Positions 23,817-33,989 of a stretch of 64,000 nt of DNA are shown here, in pieces. The translations under genes and the position numbers were made by a program. The notes beneath the pieces were generated by a model. It saw only the letters and a list, made by a program, of their open reading frames with translations. It had not been told where the DNA came from and did no database searches. The stretch's first letter is position 1; each line of letters opens with the position of its first letter. This DNA is from Ancylostoma caninum (Eukaryota; Nematoda; Chromadorea; Rhabditida; Ancylostomatidae), in assembly GCA_037903475.1 (NCBI GenBank), contig JBAJFG010000347.1, positions 1,178,001-1,242,000 on the forward strand. Reading direction: 5' to 3'.

Positions 23817-24200
23817 ATGAGCTTTGCAATAATTTGGGAAATTTTGCTTTATGAAATCAAATCTAGACGATCAACAAGAGAAGCGACCCATAGTATCAAT
23901 AATGCGTTTGTGGAGAGTATGTTTTCTAAATCGTTAGGTGCTCGAAGGTTCCTAGAAATTCTGAGCGGAGATGAGAGCCTGGAAAATGCTTCACATGTTG
24001 GTCAAAGATTTGGTCACCGCAAAGGCGCCAGGAAAGAGCAGATTAAACTAGACCTTGTGCAAAATGCACAAGACATTACGGGGAATTTAGTCAACAATGT
24101 CTCCTCACTTGAAGAAAATCTTTAAGAAGGGGAAGGTGAGTAGATGGATTTTGCGTGAGCTGAGCGAATAGCAGCAACGTGCACACTGGCAAGTCTGCAG
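23817..24200 (+). pseudogene. mariner transposase, N-terminal remnant
   Basis: From a Met at 23817 the frame resembles the N-terminal DNA-binding half of mariner transposases: ILLYEIKSRRSTREATHSIN, then a segment ending ILSGDESLENAS with GQRFGHRK, then QDITGNLVNNVSSLEENL. It stops at TAA (24123). The following bases in another frame still read like the conserved linker (KIFKKGKVSRWILRELSE). Known mariners have a helix-turn-helix here followed by a DD34D catalytic domain, which I do not find; it appears deleted or replaced around the H3b insertion. Not functional. Confidence 0.75.
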
Positions 24201-24479
24201 CTATTCGACCTTCATATTCTCTAACAATTCGTTTCATGGAAGAATTATCTTACTTCTTCTTAATTGGCAGTTCATGTGTGTGTGTGTGTGTGTGCACGAG
24301 AACCAGCCATCAAAAACGGGAAATACCTACACCATCGTGTTCAGCACATCGAGTTATGTACGAAAATGTGGTAAATTTTGATTTTTACTCGGATTTAGAG
24401 GTGTTTTGGGCCACTTTTGTCATGTTGAGACATGTTAATGGCCGACTGTTGTTTTCATCACAGTTGGAATGAATGAGAT

Positions 24480-25661
24480 AGGCCTATGATTACAGGAGTG
24501 TATAAAAGGAAGGAGACGGGCAGGATACCTTTATAACGAAGATGAGGAACGAGGCAGACGAGGAATAATGCGGATGGGGATTAGGGCATAGTGAATGTTA
24601 GAGGTGCGCCGGCGGTGTGATGAGGATCCTCCGGTGCCCATAAGCAGGGAAACGCGTGAAGTCGGGTCCAACGGTGTGATAAGAGTGCAGCGGCGTCTAA
24701 AAGTGGTGAAACTCCTGAAGTCGGGTCCAACGGTGTGATAAGGGTGCGCCGGAGTCCGAAAGTGACGAAACGCCTGGAGTCGGGTCCAGCGGTGTGATAA
24801 GGGTGCGCCGGCGTCCAAAAGTGGGGAAACGCCTGGAGTCGGATCCAGCGGTGTGATTAGGGTGCGCCGGAGTCCGAAAGTGACGAAACGCCTGGAGTCG
24901 GGTCCAGCGTTGTGATAAGGGTGCGCCGGCGTCCAAAAGTGACGAAACGCCTGGAGTCGGGTCCAACGGTGTGATAAGGGTGCGCCGGCTTCCAAAAGTG
25001 GGGAAACGCCTGGAGTCGGGTCCAACGGTGTGATAAGGGTGCGCCGGCGTCCAAAAGTGGGGAAACGCCTGGAGTCGGATCCAGCGGTGTGATAAGGGTG
25101 CGCCGGCGTCCAAAAGTGGGGAAACGCCTGGAGTCGGATCCAGCGGTGTGGTAAGGGTGCGCCGGCTTCCAAAAGTGGGGAAACGCCTGGAGTCGGGTCC
25201 AACGGTGTGATAAGGGTGCGCCGGCGTCCAAAAGTGACGAAACGCCTGGAGTCGGGTCCAACGGTGTGATAAGGGTGCGCCGGCTTCCAAAAGTGGGGAA
25301 ACGCCTGGAGTCGGGTCCAACGGTGTGATAAGGGTGCGCCGGCGTCCAAAAGTGGGGAAACGCCTGGAGTCGGATCCAGCGGTGTGATAAGGGTGCGCCG
25401 GAGTCCGAAAGTGACGAAACGCCTGGAGTCGGGTCCAGCGGTGTGATAAGGGTGCGCCGGCGTCCAAAAGTGGTGAAACTCCTGAAGTCGGGTCCAACGG
25501 TGTGATAAGGGTGCAAGGCCTCCAATGATTGGAAAACGCGTGAACGATAGTGTCTGTTCTTCCACCTGCATTAATCTTATCTATGGACACAAAAAATATG
25601 CGAGCGAAGCGAGCACGAAAAGAAGCCTGAGAGTCCGGCGTTAGCCGGACGATCAGGCTGG
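24480..25661 (+). mobile_element. Helitron-like element H3b with 59-bp minisatellite
   Basis: The 3' end is clear. The subterminal motif GCGAGCGAAGCGAGC (about 25601-25615) precedes a 36-nt hairpin at 25624-25659: outer stem AGCCTGA/TCAGGCT, inner stem GTCCGGC/GCCGGAC, loop GTTA, and GA opposite GA between stems. CTGG ends at 25661, followed by host T. The 5' end is not sharply defined. Sequence from about 24510 on resembles that upstream of H3d (53100-53200). It is nested inside the mariner element. Confidence 0.7.
24600..25520. repeat. minisatellite, 59-bp unit, about 15 copies
   Basis: The unit reads GGGTGCGCCGGCGTCCAAAA, then GTGGGGAAACGCCTGGAGTC, then GGGTCCAACGGTGTGATAA. Variants (GTGACGAAA for GTGGGGAAA, CTTCC for CGTCC) are interspersed. 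The edge units are the most diverged, a common sign of turnover by unequal exchange in the middle. The long minus-strand open frames across it (24531-25758) are products of the repeat. Confidence 0.95.
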
Positions 25662-26315
25662 TTATTGTTAATAGCGAAGGGGTCAGGTACGACAATAGGA
25701 AGAGGTCATCCCAATGCCCGATCTCGTGCCACCCACCTAAGAATGGCCGAACCATCACTACCTCCCTTTAAAAATTTTTTGACCTTTCATGGTCAGCAAC
25801 ATGACTCATCTGCAATGAATTTTTTTGTAAAGAATACACAATAATCGCCATGTAGTAGTTTCTTTTCCCTAAAGTAATCACGGGAAAACCCTTAAGCATA
25901 GGGCCGGTACAGGCGAAAATGTGTGGTCTGATACGGCTGTGGGATAACGCACACCAGCATGTTGAACCATGTCAACCGTATAAAGAATCGGCCATTCGTG
26001 CTTCGAAATTCTAGCCTAACCTATATTACTCCGTGTAACTGTCCCTAATAGACTACCCCATCCCAACCTTCTATGGCTTTACCTCCGCTGTAAAACTTTT
26101 AGTGAACAGACCCTACTGGAAAACGACGTATGCAACTATTACGGGTGTAGACCAGTCAAATTTTTAGCTTCTGGGAAAATCGTTGCTGCGACATATTGGC
26201 AACATTACGCGGATGCCAATGCTTTTTGTTTTGTACAAAATTGCTGACTTTGAGTCAAGTTACGGCGTTTTGAAAAATTAGGTACAACTGCCCCGGAACT
26301 TTTGCACGCACCTAA

Positions 26316-26829
26316 TATTTTGGATCTTTTTTGAAGATTGGGGAACCATTGATGAGGCGAATGTGATTTCGCAATCAGAGCCATGAATCATCCAAATACA
26401 AAAGAATTGAATGGAAATTTCTACTGCATTCCTTCTAAAGCGTTAAATAGTAGGAGCAATTAGAATTTAGCGATCACGGGAACAAATCTTTCACTCCATA
26501 AACAAAATAATGTGTTTATGAAATAGGAATAGAACGTTCACGCGATTTTTTCCTGTTAAAAGCTTCCTGTGCGGGTAACCTAAAAATTTGGACTTTCAGC
26601 GCTCCCACGAATGATACCGATTTGAACACATGAGGATCTGTGTTGCTACTCATACAATGGACCATGTAGAAAGTCCCCATATTCTGAACCTGATAAGAGT
26701 TAACCTCTCAAGCGTTTAAGAGTTATGCAGCTTCGCAGAAAATCAATTCAATCACTATGCACTTCGTGGGTATAGCAGAAATCAAATGTAGCTTGTAACA
26801 TGATGTTGAATACGCCCTCTAATCATATG
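26316..26829. other. no gene or element recognised
   Basis: AT-rich sequence between the mariner and the Tc1-like relic. I see no supported feature. Confidence 0.4.
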
Positions 26830-27359
26830 CGGTAACGGCTAAAACTATATAGCCTTTTGGATATTCCTCGCTAGCTTCTGGTGAAGTAAAGCCTTGCCTG
26901 GGGAGGAACCAAGACATTTTTGTGGCATGTGCTTCTCAGTGACCATCTTAATATCATTGTAGAACAACCGAACTGATTTGGCAACAATCCGTACTTTGAT
27001 TTGCTGATGGAATGAGCTCAACATTGCTCCATATGCTTCGATCAGTGATCAGGATGAACATGTTTTCTACCAGATATGAGTCGAATCCACTTAAAGAAAT
27101 ATATTCCTGTTGAGATACTGCCTACGAAGACCCATTTTTGATTATTTGGAGATCCAACGAAATCACAGACTTTGACATCTTTGAATGAAAAATTTCAATA
27201 AAGAAAAGCAGTTGCCAAAAATCAATTTCATTAGGACTCCATCACATGTGAGTTTTTACAACTCGCATTAAAATTCGAGCTTCAAAGCTTTTTTCCAACC
27301 CGAAGTTATACAAAATATACAGGACTCTACACGGGGCTATACAATTTTAGCCGTTACTG
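26830..27359 (-). mobile_element. short Tc1-like relic
   Basis: The left end CGGTAACGGCTAAAACTATA and the complement of the right end (CAGTAACGGCTAAAATTGTA) form inverted ends. They also resemble the ends of the Tc1-like element at 10040-11647 (CAGTGCCGGCTAAAATTATA). The minus strand keeps a KWIRL-like fragment, comparable to KWIRRP in the other transposase, in heavily decayed sequence. About 530 bp, non-autonomous. Confidence 0.6.
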
Positions 27360-28022
27360 TGTGTAACTCTGGTCTCTGATTAGAAGCTTAATTTCGTGCG
27401 CTTCCCTTGTTGCACCAGGGCCAACCCATTTGCCGCATCGTTGCATGTCATCACCGCAAGGCAAGCAGCTCTGTCCGCCGAATTCCCAGGAGAAGGCGTA
27501 CAACGTGAAGCTTGGGGCAACAAAACCAAGGAGGAAGGCAGAAGGATTCTGAACTGGAATGTTTTCGACATTGAAGTTTAGTGTCACCGTCACCCTGTTG
27601 AAGAACATTGGAAGTCTAGAATTCTTCAAAAAGATTCGCAAACCTTTGCGATATGTCTTTTTCCTTGTATTCATTTTTTATTCACTATTTTTTTTTCAGC
27701 CTTCATCCAAGAAGCTTCCCTTTTTACAACTTTGATATTACTGAATATCGTTCCGTTTCTGAGTATTGGGTAAGAAGCTAGACTCACGAATACTCTACGA
27801 TGTTTGCTCAGTAGCTCCCACCACCTTTGATAGATCCAAGTCTTTGGTAGTCTTATTCTGTAAACGACATCTGAGGTGCTAGCGTTTATTTTTAGTCGAG
27901 TGTCCTAATGCAGGTCAACCATTACCGCCTGGAAAACAGTGGGAAGACTATCAAAACTTCAGCTCCTGGGTATTGGTTGTACCTCTTCGTAAGCCGTTGA
28001 GACAGTGATGCATTTCTAATAA
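27360..28022. other. unassigned spacer
   Basis: Short open frames on both strands at 27354-27674 overlap each other and match no known family. No element ends are seen. Confidence 0.35.
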
Positions 28023-28179
28023 CTAGCCCCTCCGGGAAGCTAGAAAGTGGGATGAGGCAGCCACTTGGGGCACGTGCAAAAGCTTCGCTTTTGCCAAATC
28101 CCTACAAGACCGACAAGGAAGCAGAAGTAATCATTAAATGGGCCCAAAGATGGAGTCCTTCTTATGAGTTGAGTATGAG

Positions 28180-29160
28180 TGTGAGAAGTCCGTTCTCCAT
28201 CGTAGGGCGCAATCGTTCGTATTCCTCATTAATGGGCCAACGCAGACGCTTTTTCCATCGGCGGAACTGTATCCTGCAGTTCCTCACACTATTGGGCCAA
28301 AGCGATCTCGTATCCTGGTATTCTCCACGCTATTGTGCCACAGCGGGTCTTCTTTCATCGATGGAGCCGTTTTCGGGACGTCATCTTCACTTTTGGGCTG
28401 GGCCACAACGAAACGGCTGAACCGTATCCTGGTATTCTCCAATTCATTGAGTCACAGCGGCCCAATCCTATATTGGCGGACCCGTATCCTGACGTCCTCC
28501 ACACCATGGGCCACGGTGGAACCGTTCTCTGCCGCCGGACCCGAATCCTGACGTCTCCCACTCCATTGGGCCACCGCAGACCCTTCTTCCATATCTGGTG
28601 TCTTCCTCACAATTAGGTCATGCTGTTCCCGTTCTCCATGGGAGGACTCGCATCCCGGCATTCTCAACACTATCGCACCAAAGCAAACCCGTATTCTGAC
28701 GTTCTCCACACCACTGGGAAATGGCGGGCCCTTTCTCCATTGGTGGACCCGCATTCTGCCGCTTCTTCACAGTTTGGCCACAGCGAAACCGTTCACAGTC
28801 GGCGGAACCGTATCTTGGCGTTCTCCATTCACTGAGTCACAGCGTACCCATCTTGTATTGGCGGACCCGCATCCTGACGTTGGCCAGACCGGACCCTTAC
28901 TCCTCGGTGGACCCATATCCTAGCGTTCTCCACGTTATTGAGGCATAACGAACCAATCCTATAATGGCGGACCAGCATGCTAGTGTGCTTCACACTACTG
29001 GGCCACAATGGGCCCTTCAGCCGTCGGTCAACCCTCATTCTGACGTTTTTCCTCACGATTAGGCCGGACCGGACCCGGTCTCCACCGACGAAGCCGTATT
29101 CTAGCGTTTCAACCACTTTTGAGCCACGGCACACCTGTTTTCTATCAGAACAACCGTACT
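28180..29160. repeat. degenerate 60-bp minisatellite in H2a
   Basis: About 16 diverged units of the type CATCGGCGGAAC.GTATCCTG, then .CGTTCTCCACACTATTGGGCCA. Units differ from one another far more than those of H2c, so this array is older or no longer homogenised. Confidence 0.85.
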
Positions 29161-29764
29161 GTTTGTAAATCTCGAGGGCAATGATAAAGGCTTTGGAGTT
29201 ATTCAGAAATTTTGGTTGAATATGAATCTGTTGATTTTGATCAACTATTGGTTGATTGGTTACACAATGTCATGCCTTACCAGATTGAAGCATCACTCAG
29301 TATGCTACTGCACACGCTTTTTCGAAACGTCGTGACTGCAGAATCGCATTGAGAACTCAGCAGGAAATGCTTCAGTGAGCCGACTGCGTAAGTCCAGCGA
29401 CCATCCGAGAAACTACAAGGTTCTCACATAACCTGCCTATCTCTTTGTGGAGGTGCCTGAAGTGCCGCAACAGTGGGAGGGTGGTCATCCTGCTGCGTAC
29501 ATTGCGCAGCCTGAAAGCTTGCAAACACTCTCTCACTCCCATTCTGCGAGACCGTCAGCGAAGGTGATGAAATCAGTACCTCGTGCATGTGGGAGAGCCA
29601 GCGGTGACGTGATTGGGAAGTCCAGAAACGAACGTGTCTGTCCCTAAAAATGGGCCATTTCGCCTCGTAGTCTGCGCCTCAAGGTTACCAGTGTCTATGA
29701 ATGCCGCCGCATTGATGGAACAATATGTCTAGCCGCTCTAGCTCCCTTACGGCGCTTTGTTTAA

Positions 29765-30410
29765 CCCATTGACGACCGCGTGGCTCACCGGTGAGCCGCG
29801 CTTTTTCGGTCGCGTGGGACCGCGCGGCTCACCGGTGAGCCGCGCCCTTGTTGACAAGTACTGGACCTTATTTTCGAACCATTTTGCAGCATTTCAATAT
29901 GGAATGGTTACAATCCTTCCTAAAAAGGTCTCAAACAAGTGCAGTTCAAGGAGTTCGCCCTTATTGCGACAAACATCATGAAAAGGATGGAATTTTGAAG
30001 TCGAGGAAGGTTGCTTCACATTTCTTTTGTCGTGAATGGAATTACTCTGTGCAAAAGCCATATTTCCTACGCAGAATCACGTTCGTTACATCTTGCGCTT
30101 CCTTATTAGTCAGGCTAGAGCCTTAGGAACGTGTATAGTCTCTGGACACTCCCTTATAACACTAAAAACAACCCTCTACAAACTTCCTTCGGTCTTAATG
30201 GAATCCAGAAGCGTTTAGAATCTCTACTTTTTTGTCCGATGATACTTGTAATCTTCTGGAACTAGATTTCAAAATTGTTTCTGCAAAATGATCTGTTTTA
30301 GTCCGAATTATCTTATCGTAACGGAGTGGAACTCCGCGGGCGCCGCACTCTTGAAAGGGGCGTTGGTCCCACGCGCCAGACACGCAAAAATGGGCGCGGT
30401 CGTCAATGGG
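29765..30410. mobile_element. piggyBac-like MITE inserted at TTAA
   Basis: TTAA flanks both sides (29761-29764 and 30411-30414). The inverted ends CCCATTGACGACCGCG and CGCGGTCGTCAATGGG match exactly. TTAA duplication with CCC-starting ends is the piggyBac signature. The left subterminal region contains the palindrome GCTCACCGGTGAGC twice (about 29783-29796 and 29826-29839). No transposase is recognised; an open stretch at 29848-30126 is unassigned. Removing the MITE and one TTAA restores the H2 5' end found in H2b and H2c. Confidence 0.9.
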
Positions 30411-30567
30411 TTAATAGATAGATGAGCTCTGAGGAAGGACTATACCTTGAAAGCGCAAACGAATAAAGGTATCAGAGACTTTACTCAATCATATCAGGGA
30501 GGATCTGAAGCTCAGAGAGGATCTAAAGTTATTCCAAATCCCTAATTTATTCTAATCTTTTGAGTTA

Positions 30568-31367
30568 CTAGCACCCCTTCGGGACGCTAGAAAATGGGGT
30601 GGGGCAGCCACTTGTGGTATGCGCAAAAGCTTTACACATGCGAAATTCTCAGGAAATCAGCAAATAAGCAAAATTAATCCTTACCTGAGCTCAAATACAA
30701 AATCCTCCTTATAATTTGTGTATATTCTACGGGTCTGGCCCCCTCTCCAACATCGGGCTTGGAGTCTTCTAGTGATCGTAGCCTTGCTTGCAAATTTTCA
30801 ACCACGCACCTACGTGTAAAGTTAATTTCCGATGCGATGATACTACCCACTCTTATTTCTCACATTTCTTACAAGCCTATGGACCCGTTATGAAAAACTG
30901 CTCCCAACTCTTCACAATATCTTTCACATGGCTTTAGTACTTGTGAACAATAATATGTAACGAGTGTCGTGCGAATAATCACCTGAAATGATTCAAGCTT
31001 CGCGTTATTGAGAGAATACAACTGATGAGCTTCTGCTTCAAAATACAGTGAGGAATAAGTGGTTTTCGACTGAGACACGAATTAGTGCGCAGCGTGCTCC
31101 GACTCCACCGGCCACGGCGGACAAATTCTCCATTCGTGGTCCTGTATCCTGACGTTCCTCTCATTATTGGGCCAGGGCAGATCCGATCCATCGGTGGACC
31201 CGTATCCTGTCGCTTTCCCACCACTGGGCCACGGCGGACCCTTTTTCGATCGTTGAATACCTGTTCTGATGTTTTTCTGAACTACGGGGCCCCAGCACAT
31301 CTGTACGTCATCAGTGTATCCGCACTCACTGTAAATCTCGAGAGTAATGCAAGAAACTCGGGAAATA
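30568..31367 (-). mobile_element. Helitron-like element H1b, 5' part missing
   Basis: The 3' end (complement of CTAGCACCCCTTCGGG...GCTAG at 30568) is followed by host T on the element strand. The body parallels H1a 20195-21140 and H1c 35719-36600, with a few 60-bp units at 31090-31310. Homology stops at 31367, exactly where H3c begins with TC after A, so the missing 5' half was probably lost at or after that insertion. Confidence 0.75.
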
Positions 31368-31924
31368 TCAATCGAGAGGGGAAGAGTTGCCGTTGAGGGG
31401 AGATCAGCAGTGAGAATGATGCGCCGGCGCCCATAGGTGGGGAAAACGGGTCCATCGCTGTGATAGGGTTGCGCCGGCGTTTAGAAAATGGGGAAACGCC
31501 TGGAGTCGGGTCCAACGGTGTGATAATTATGCACCGACGTCCAAAACTGGGAAACGCCTGAAGTCGGGTCCCACGGTGTGGTAAGGGTGCGCCAGCGTCC
31601 AAAACTGGGGAAACGCCCTGAGTTGGGTCCAAAGGTGTGATAATTGTGCATCGTAGTCCAAAAGTGGGGAAACGCCCGGAATTGGGTCCCACGGTGTGGT
31701 AAGCGAGCGCCGGCGTCTCAAAGTGGAAAAACACCCAAAATTGGGTCAAACGGTGTGATAAGGGTGCTCCGGTGTCGAAAGTGTGGAAGATGTCATGCAC
31801 GGGTCCACACCTGCGAGAGTGGTATGCTAGCGCTCATTAGAGGGGAACACACACGTATGCGAGGCGAGCGAAGCGAGCCCAAAAGAAGCCTGAGAGTCCT
31901 GCGTTAGCCGGACGATCAGGCTGG
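31368..31924 (+). mobile_element. Helitron-like element H3c
   Basis: The probable 5' end is TCAATCGAGAGGGG after an A. The 3' end has the subterminal GCGAGCGAAGCGAGC (about 31865), the H3 hairpin at 31887-31922 with one mismatch in the inner stem (GTCCTGC against GCCGGAC), and CTGG at 31921-31924 followed by T. About six diverged 59-bp units of the H3b type fill 31410-31790. The 5' end rests on a single junction and is less certain than the 3' end. Confidence 0.7.
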
Positions 31925-32754
31925 TAGACAATAATCACGCATTTCTGCTACATCGCCAGGCGAAATAATACAAAATGCTAAACCCGTACCCGCAAAGCAT
32001 TTCAAAGTTTTCATAATGTAATAGAGTTTAGTTGGTTGAGGTTCCCCAATAACAGCGGGTTTAGTCGCGTTAGTGCAGAGAAGTGTTATAAAGTATGAGG
32101 TTGTAGGAAAAGTTTCTATTTATTTTGAACTCATTTTCGAGTTGATTTTTCTCTTTTCACACAATAATAGTCACGCGTCAGGTATGTGATACCATTACTG
32201 ATATGAACAGAGTAGTTTGTTGGGAGCAGCTGGTAGAGAAAGAAGAGGAGTTTTTGGGATTCGTACCGATTTTGGGAATTCTCATCAATGCCCGCTGTAA
32301 AAAAGCGTTTTCTCTCCTTCGAGGACTTTGGTGCCTATATGAAGGATGACGAGGCATGCTACCTTGGTTTGATAGGGCGGGCTGCCCATAGCATTTCCGA
32401 CATCATTCTGCAGCGGCGTTGGCTTTGCCCTAATCTCGTCTGCTCTCTTCTATCAGAACAGAGAAATTTCCCCTCAGAAGCTTATTCTCCTCCATTTCCC
32501 TCAAATACCATGCCCTGAGAAACAGCGTTCAACAACGTAGAAAAAGAATCTATGCACAGCTTTTGAAGGGCTGGAAATAAGAACCATGCCGTAAATCCAC
32601 ATAGCTAACTTTCATTTTAGAAGCTTCTCAATTACAGATACCCTAGGACCATAACTGCGTTTCTTTCTTTTCTTCATTCCCTCCCCGTTCACTGGACCTG
32701 ATCACACCTGACCTTCAGCAAGATGTGGCTTAGGCAAGAATGTTAGCCTCTCAT
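31925..32754. other. spacer with dispersed repeat R2
   Basis: About 32300-32545 resembles 55455-55655 (CATAGCATTTCCGAC, GCGTTGGCTTTGCCCTAATC and CTCTTCTATCAGA-type blocks), so it is a dispersed repeat. The open frame at 32288-32518 falls inside it and is not counted as a gene. Confidence 0.4.
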
Positions 32755-33515
32755 GTCAATGAGTGTGTAGGTTCAAAATGCAAAGTATGCATAATGATGT
32801 ACCAAACCGCTGGTGTTTGGCAAGAATTTCACGGGTTAATATCTTGCTTGGCAAGACATTTTCCGAGAGAATGGGTCTAGAGTCTGTTTGGCAAGACAAC
32901 GTGCGAGAGAATACGTTGAAGACTCATTTTCCGGGTGTTTGGCAATACAAATGGCAAGAGAATATGTTGACTACCATACTACCATTTTCCTGGACAGGCA
33001 CATACGACTCATCGGCGAGAGTCGTATATTAGGAGAGTGCCGGTGTCAATCCGAAGTGTTTACAAGGCAAAATCACAGCCCGATTTCTGCATGGTCCTCG
33101 CCGCAACATGCACGACAGTGCACAGCCGGCTGGACACCACGGCGACGTCCACATATTTCGTGTCTCCAGGCACGGAATCGATGGATGTCATCGGTTCAAC
33201 TGCTCAAGGAGGTATTTCACCCAAACACATTCTCTCGGAAAACCCCGGATCTGGCCAATAAATGTCAAGCTTGAACGTTGTTGTAATTTTGAAGGCCTCT
33301 CCTAGTAATGGGAGGGAATAAGAGTACGTGGCGAAATCTCGCGTACAATTCTGAAACTCAATTTTTGCATGGCGACCTATTTGTCGAGATTTGTATGGCG
33401 ACCCATTTGGCGGGGCATCATGTTTGGCAAGACATTTGGCGGAGTTCGTTTGCCTGGCTCGTTTGCAAACCCATTTCCTAGATAGCCAAACAAACCTCGC
33501 CAAATAGGTCGTCAA
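32755..33515. repeat. repeat R3: TTTGGCAAGACA-type tandem units and inverted end
   Basis: Units containing GTGTTTGGCAAGACA, GCAAGAGAATATGTTGA and ATTTTCCGGGTGTT recur irregularly at about 32815-33010. A second set at 33366-33500 carries GGCGACCTATTTG. The right edge CTCGCCAAATAGGTCGTC (33498-33515) is the complement of the left edge at 49997 (GGCGACCTATTTGGCGAG), so the family seems to have inverted ends. It abuts LINE sequence at about 33516. Confidence 0.6.
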
Positions 33516-33989
33516 GGGACTTCAGAGCAGAGTAGCATCCAATTATCGTCCCAGCTTTACCTTTGTGTTTGCATGGGTTTTCGAAAAAATTCTCAAGTGC
33601 GGAATAGTTGAGCATATAGAAACTTCCTGTTGAACAGTTTGGGTACAGAGCTGCTAGATCCACAGAACCTCTGATGCTTTTGGCTCTAGAAGATTGGACA
33701 AAGGCAGTTGACCAAGGAATCAACGTTGACGTCGTTTATTTGATTTTGCCAAAGCTTTCGATAGGGTGCTTTGCAATAAGCTCATATTCAAGCTGGAAAA
33801 GTTTTCCTACACTCCAGAACAACAAACACAAAGCTGGATTAAGAATTACATCTCTGGGAGGTCATTTCAGGCCAGAATCAATGAGTCCTGTCCTCAAACA
33901 TGTTCGGTGACGAGTGGTTCACGACAGGGTGGCGTTTTGTCGCCCATTCCCTTTATCATATATAATAGTGAGATTCCTAGTTTAGTCAA

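Larger units (their letters stand above)
23627..26315 (+). mobile_element. mariner-type transposon with identical 31-bp ends, holding H3b
   Basis: The left end, TTAGGTGCGTGCAAAAGTTC followed by CGGGGCAGTTG, is matched base for base by the complement of 26285-26315. TA flanks both sides (23625-23626 and 26316-26317), as expected for mariner. An N-terminal transposase remnant is at 23817-24200; no catalytic half is seen. The length of 2,689 bp is explained by H3b (about 24480-25661) inserted inside. Identical ends with a decayed gene suggest past mobilisation in trans. Confidence 0.9.
28023..30418 (-). mobile_element. Helitron-like element H2a, carrying a TTAA-flanked MITE
   Basis: Read on the minus strand it begins TCTATTAA after a host A (30419), as H2b and H2c do. 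It ends in the hairpin with GAGGGGCTAG, followed by host T. About 16 degenerate 60-bp units lie at 28180-29160. The conserved 5' segment (29460-29760) contains CGAAGGTGATGAAATCA and CTTACGGCGCTTTGTTTAA, shared with H2b and H2c. A 646-bp piggyBac-like MITE sits in the TTAA near the 5' end. Without it the element is about 1,746 bp. No protein-coding capacity is seen. Confidence 0.8.

Noticed and set aside
24531..25758. Minus-strand open frames of 346 and 353 codons
   Set aside because: They overlap each other in different phases of the 59-bp minisatellite and begin in H3 end sequence.
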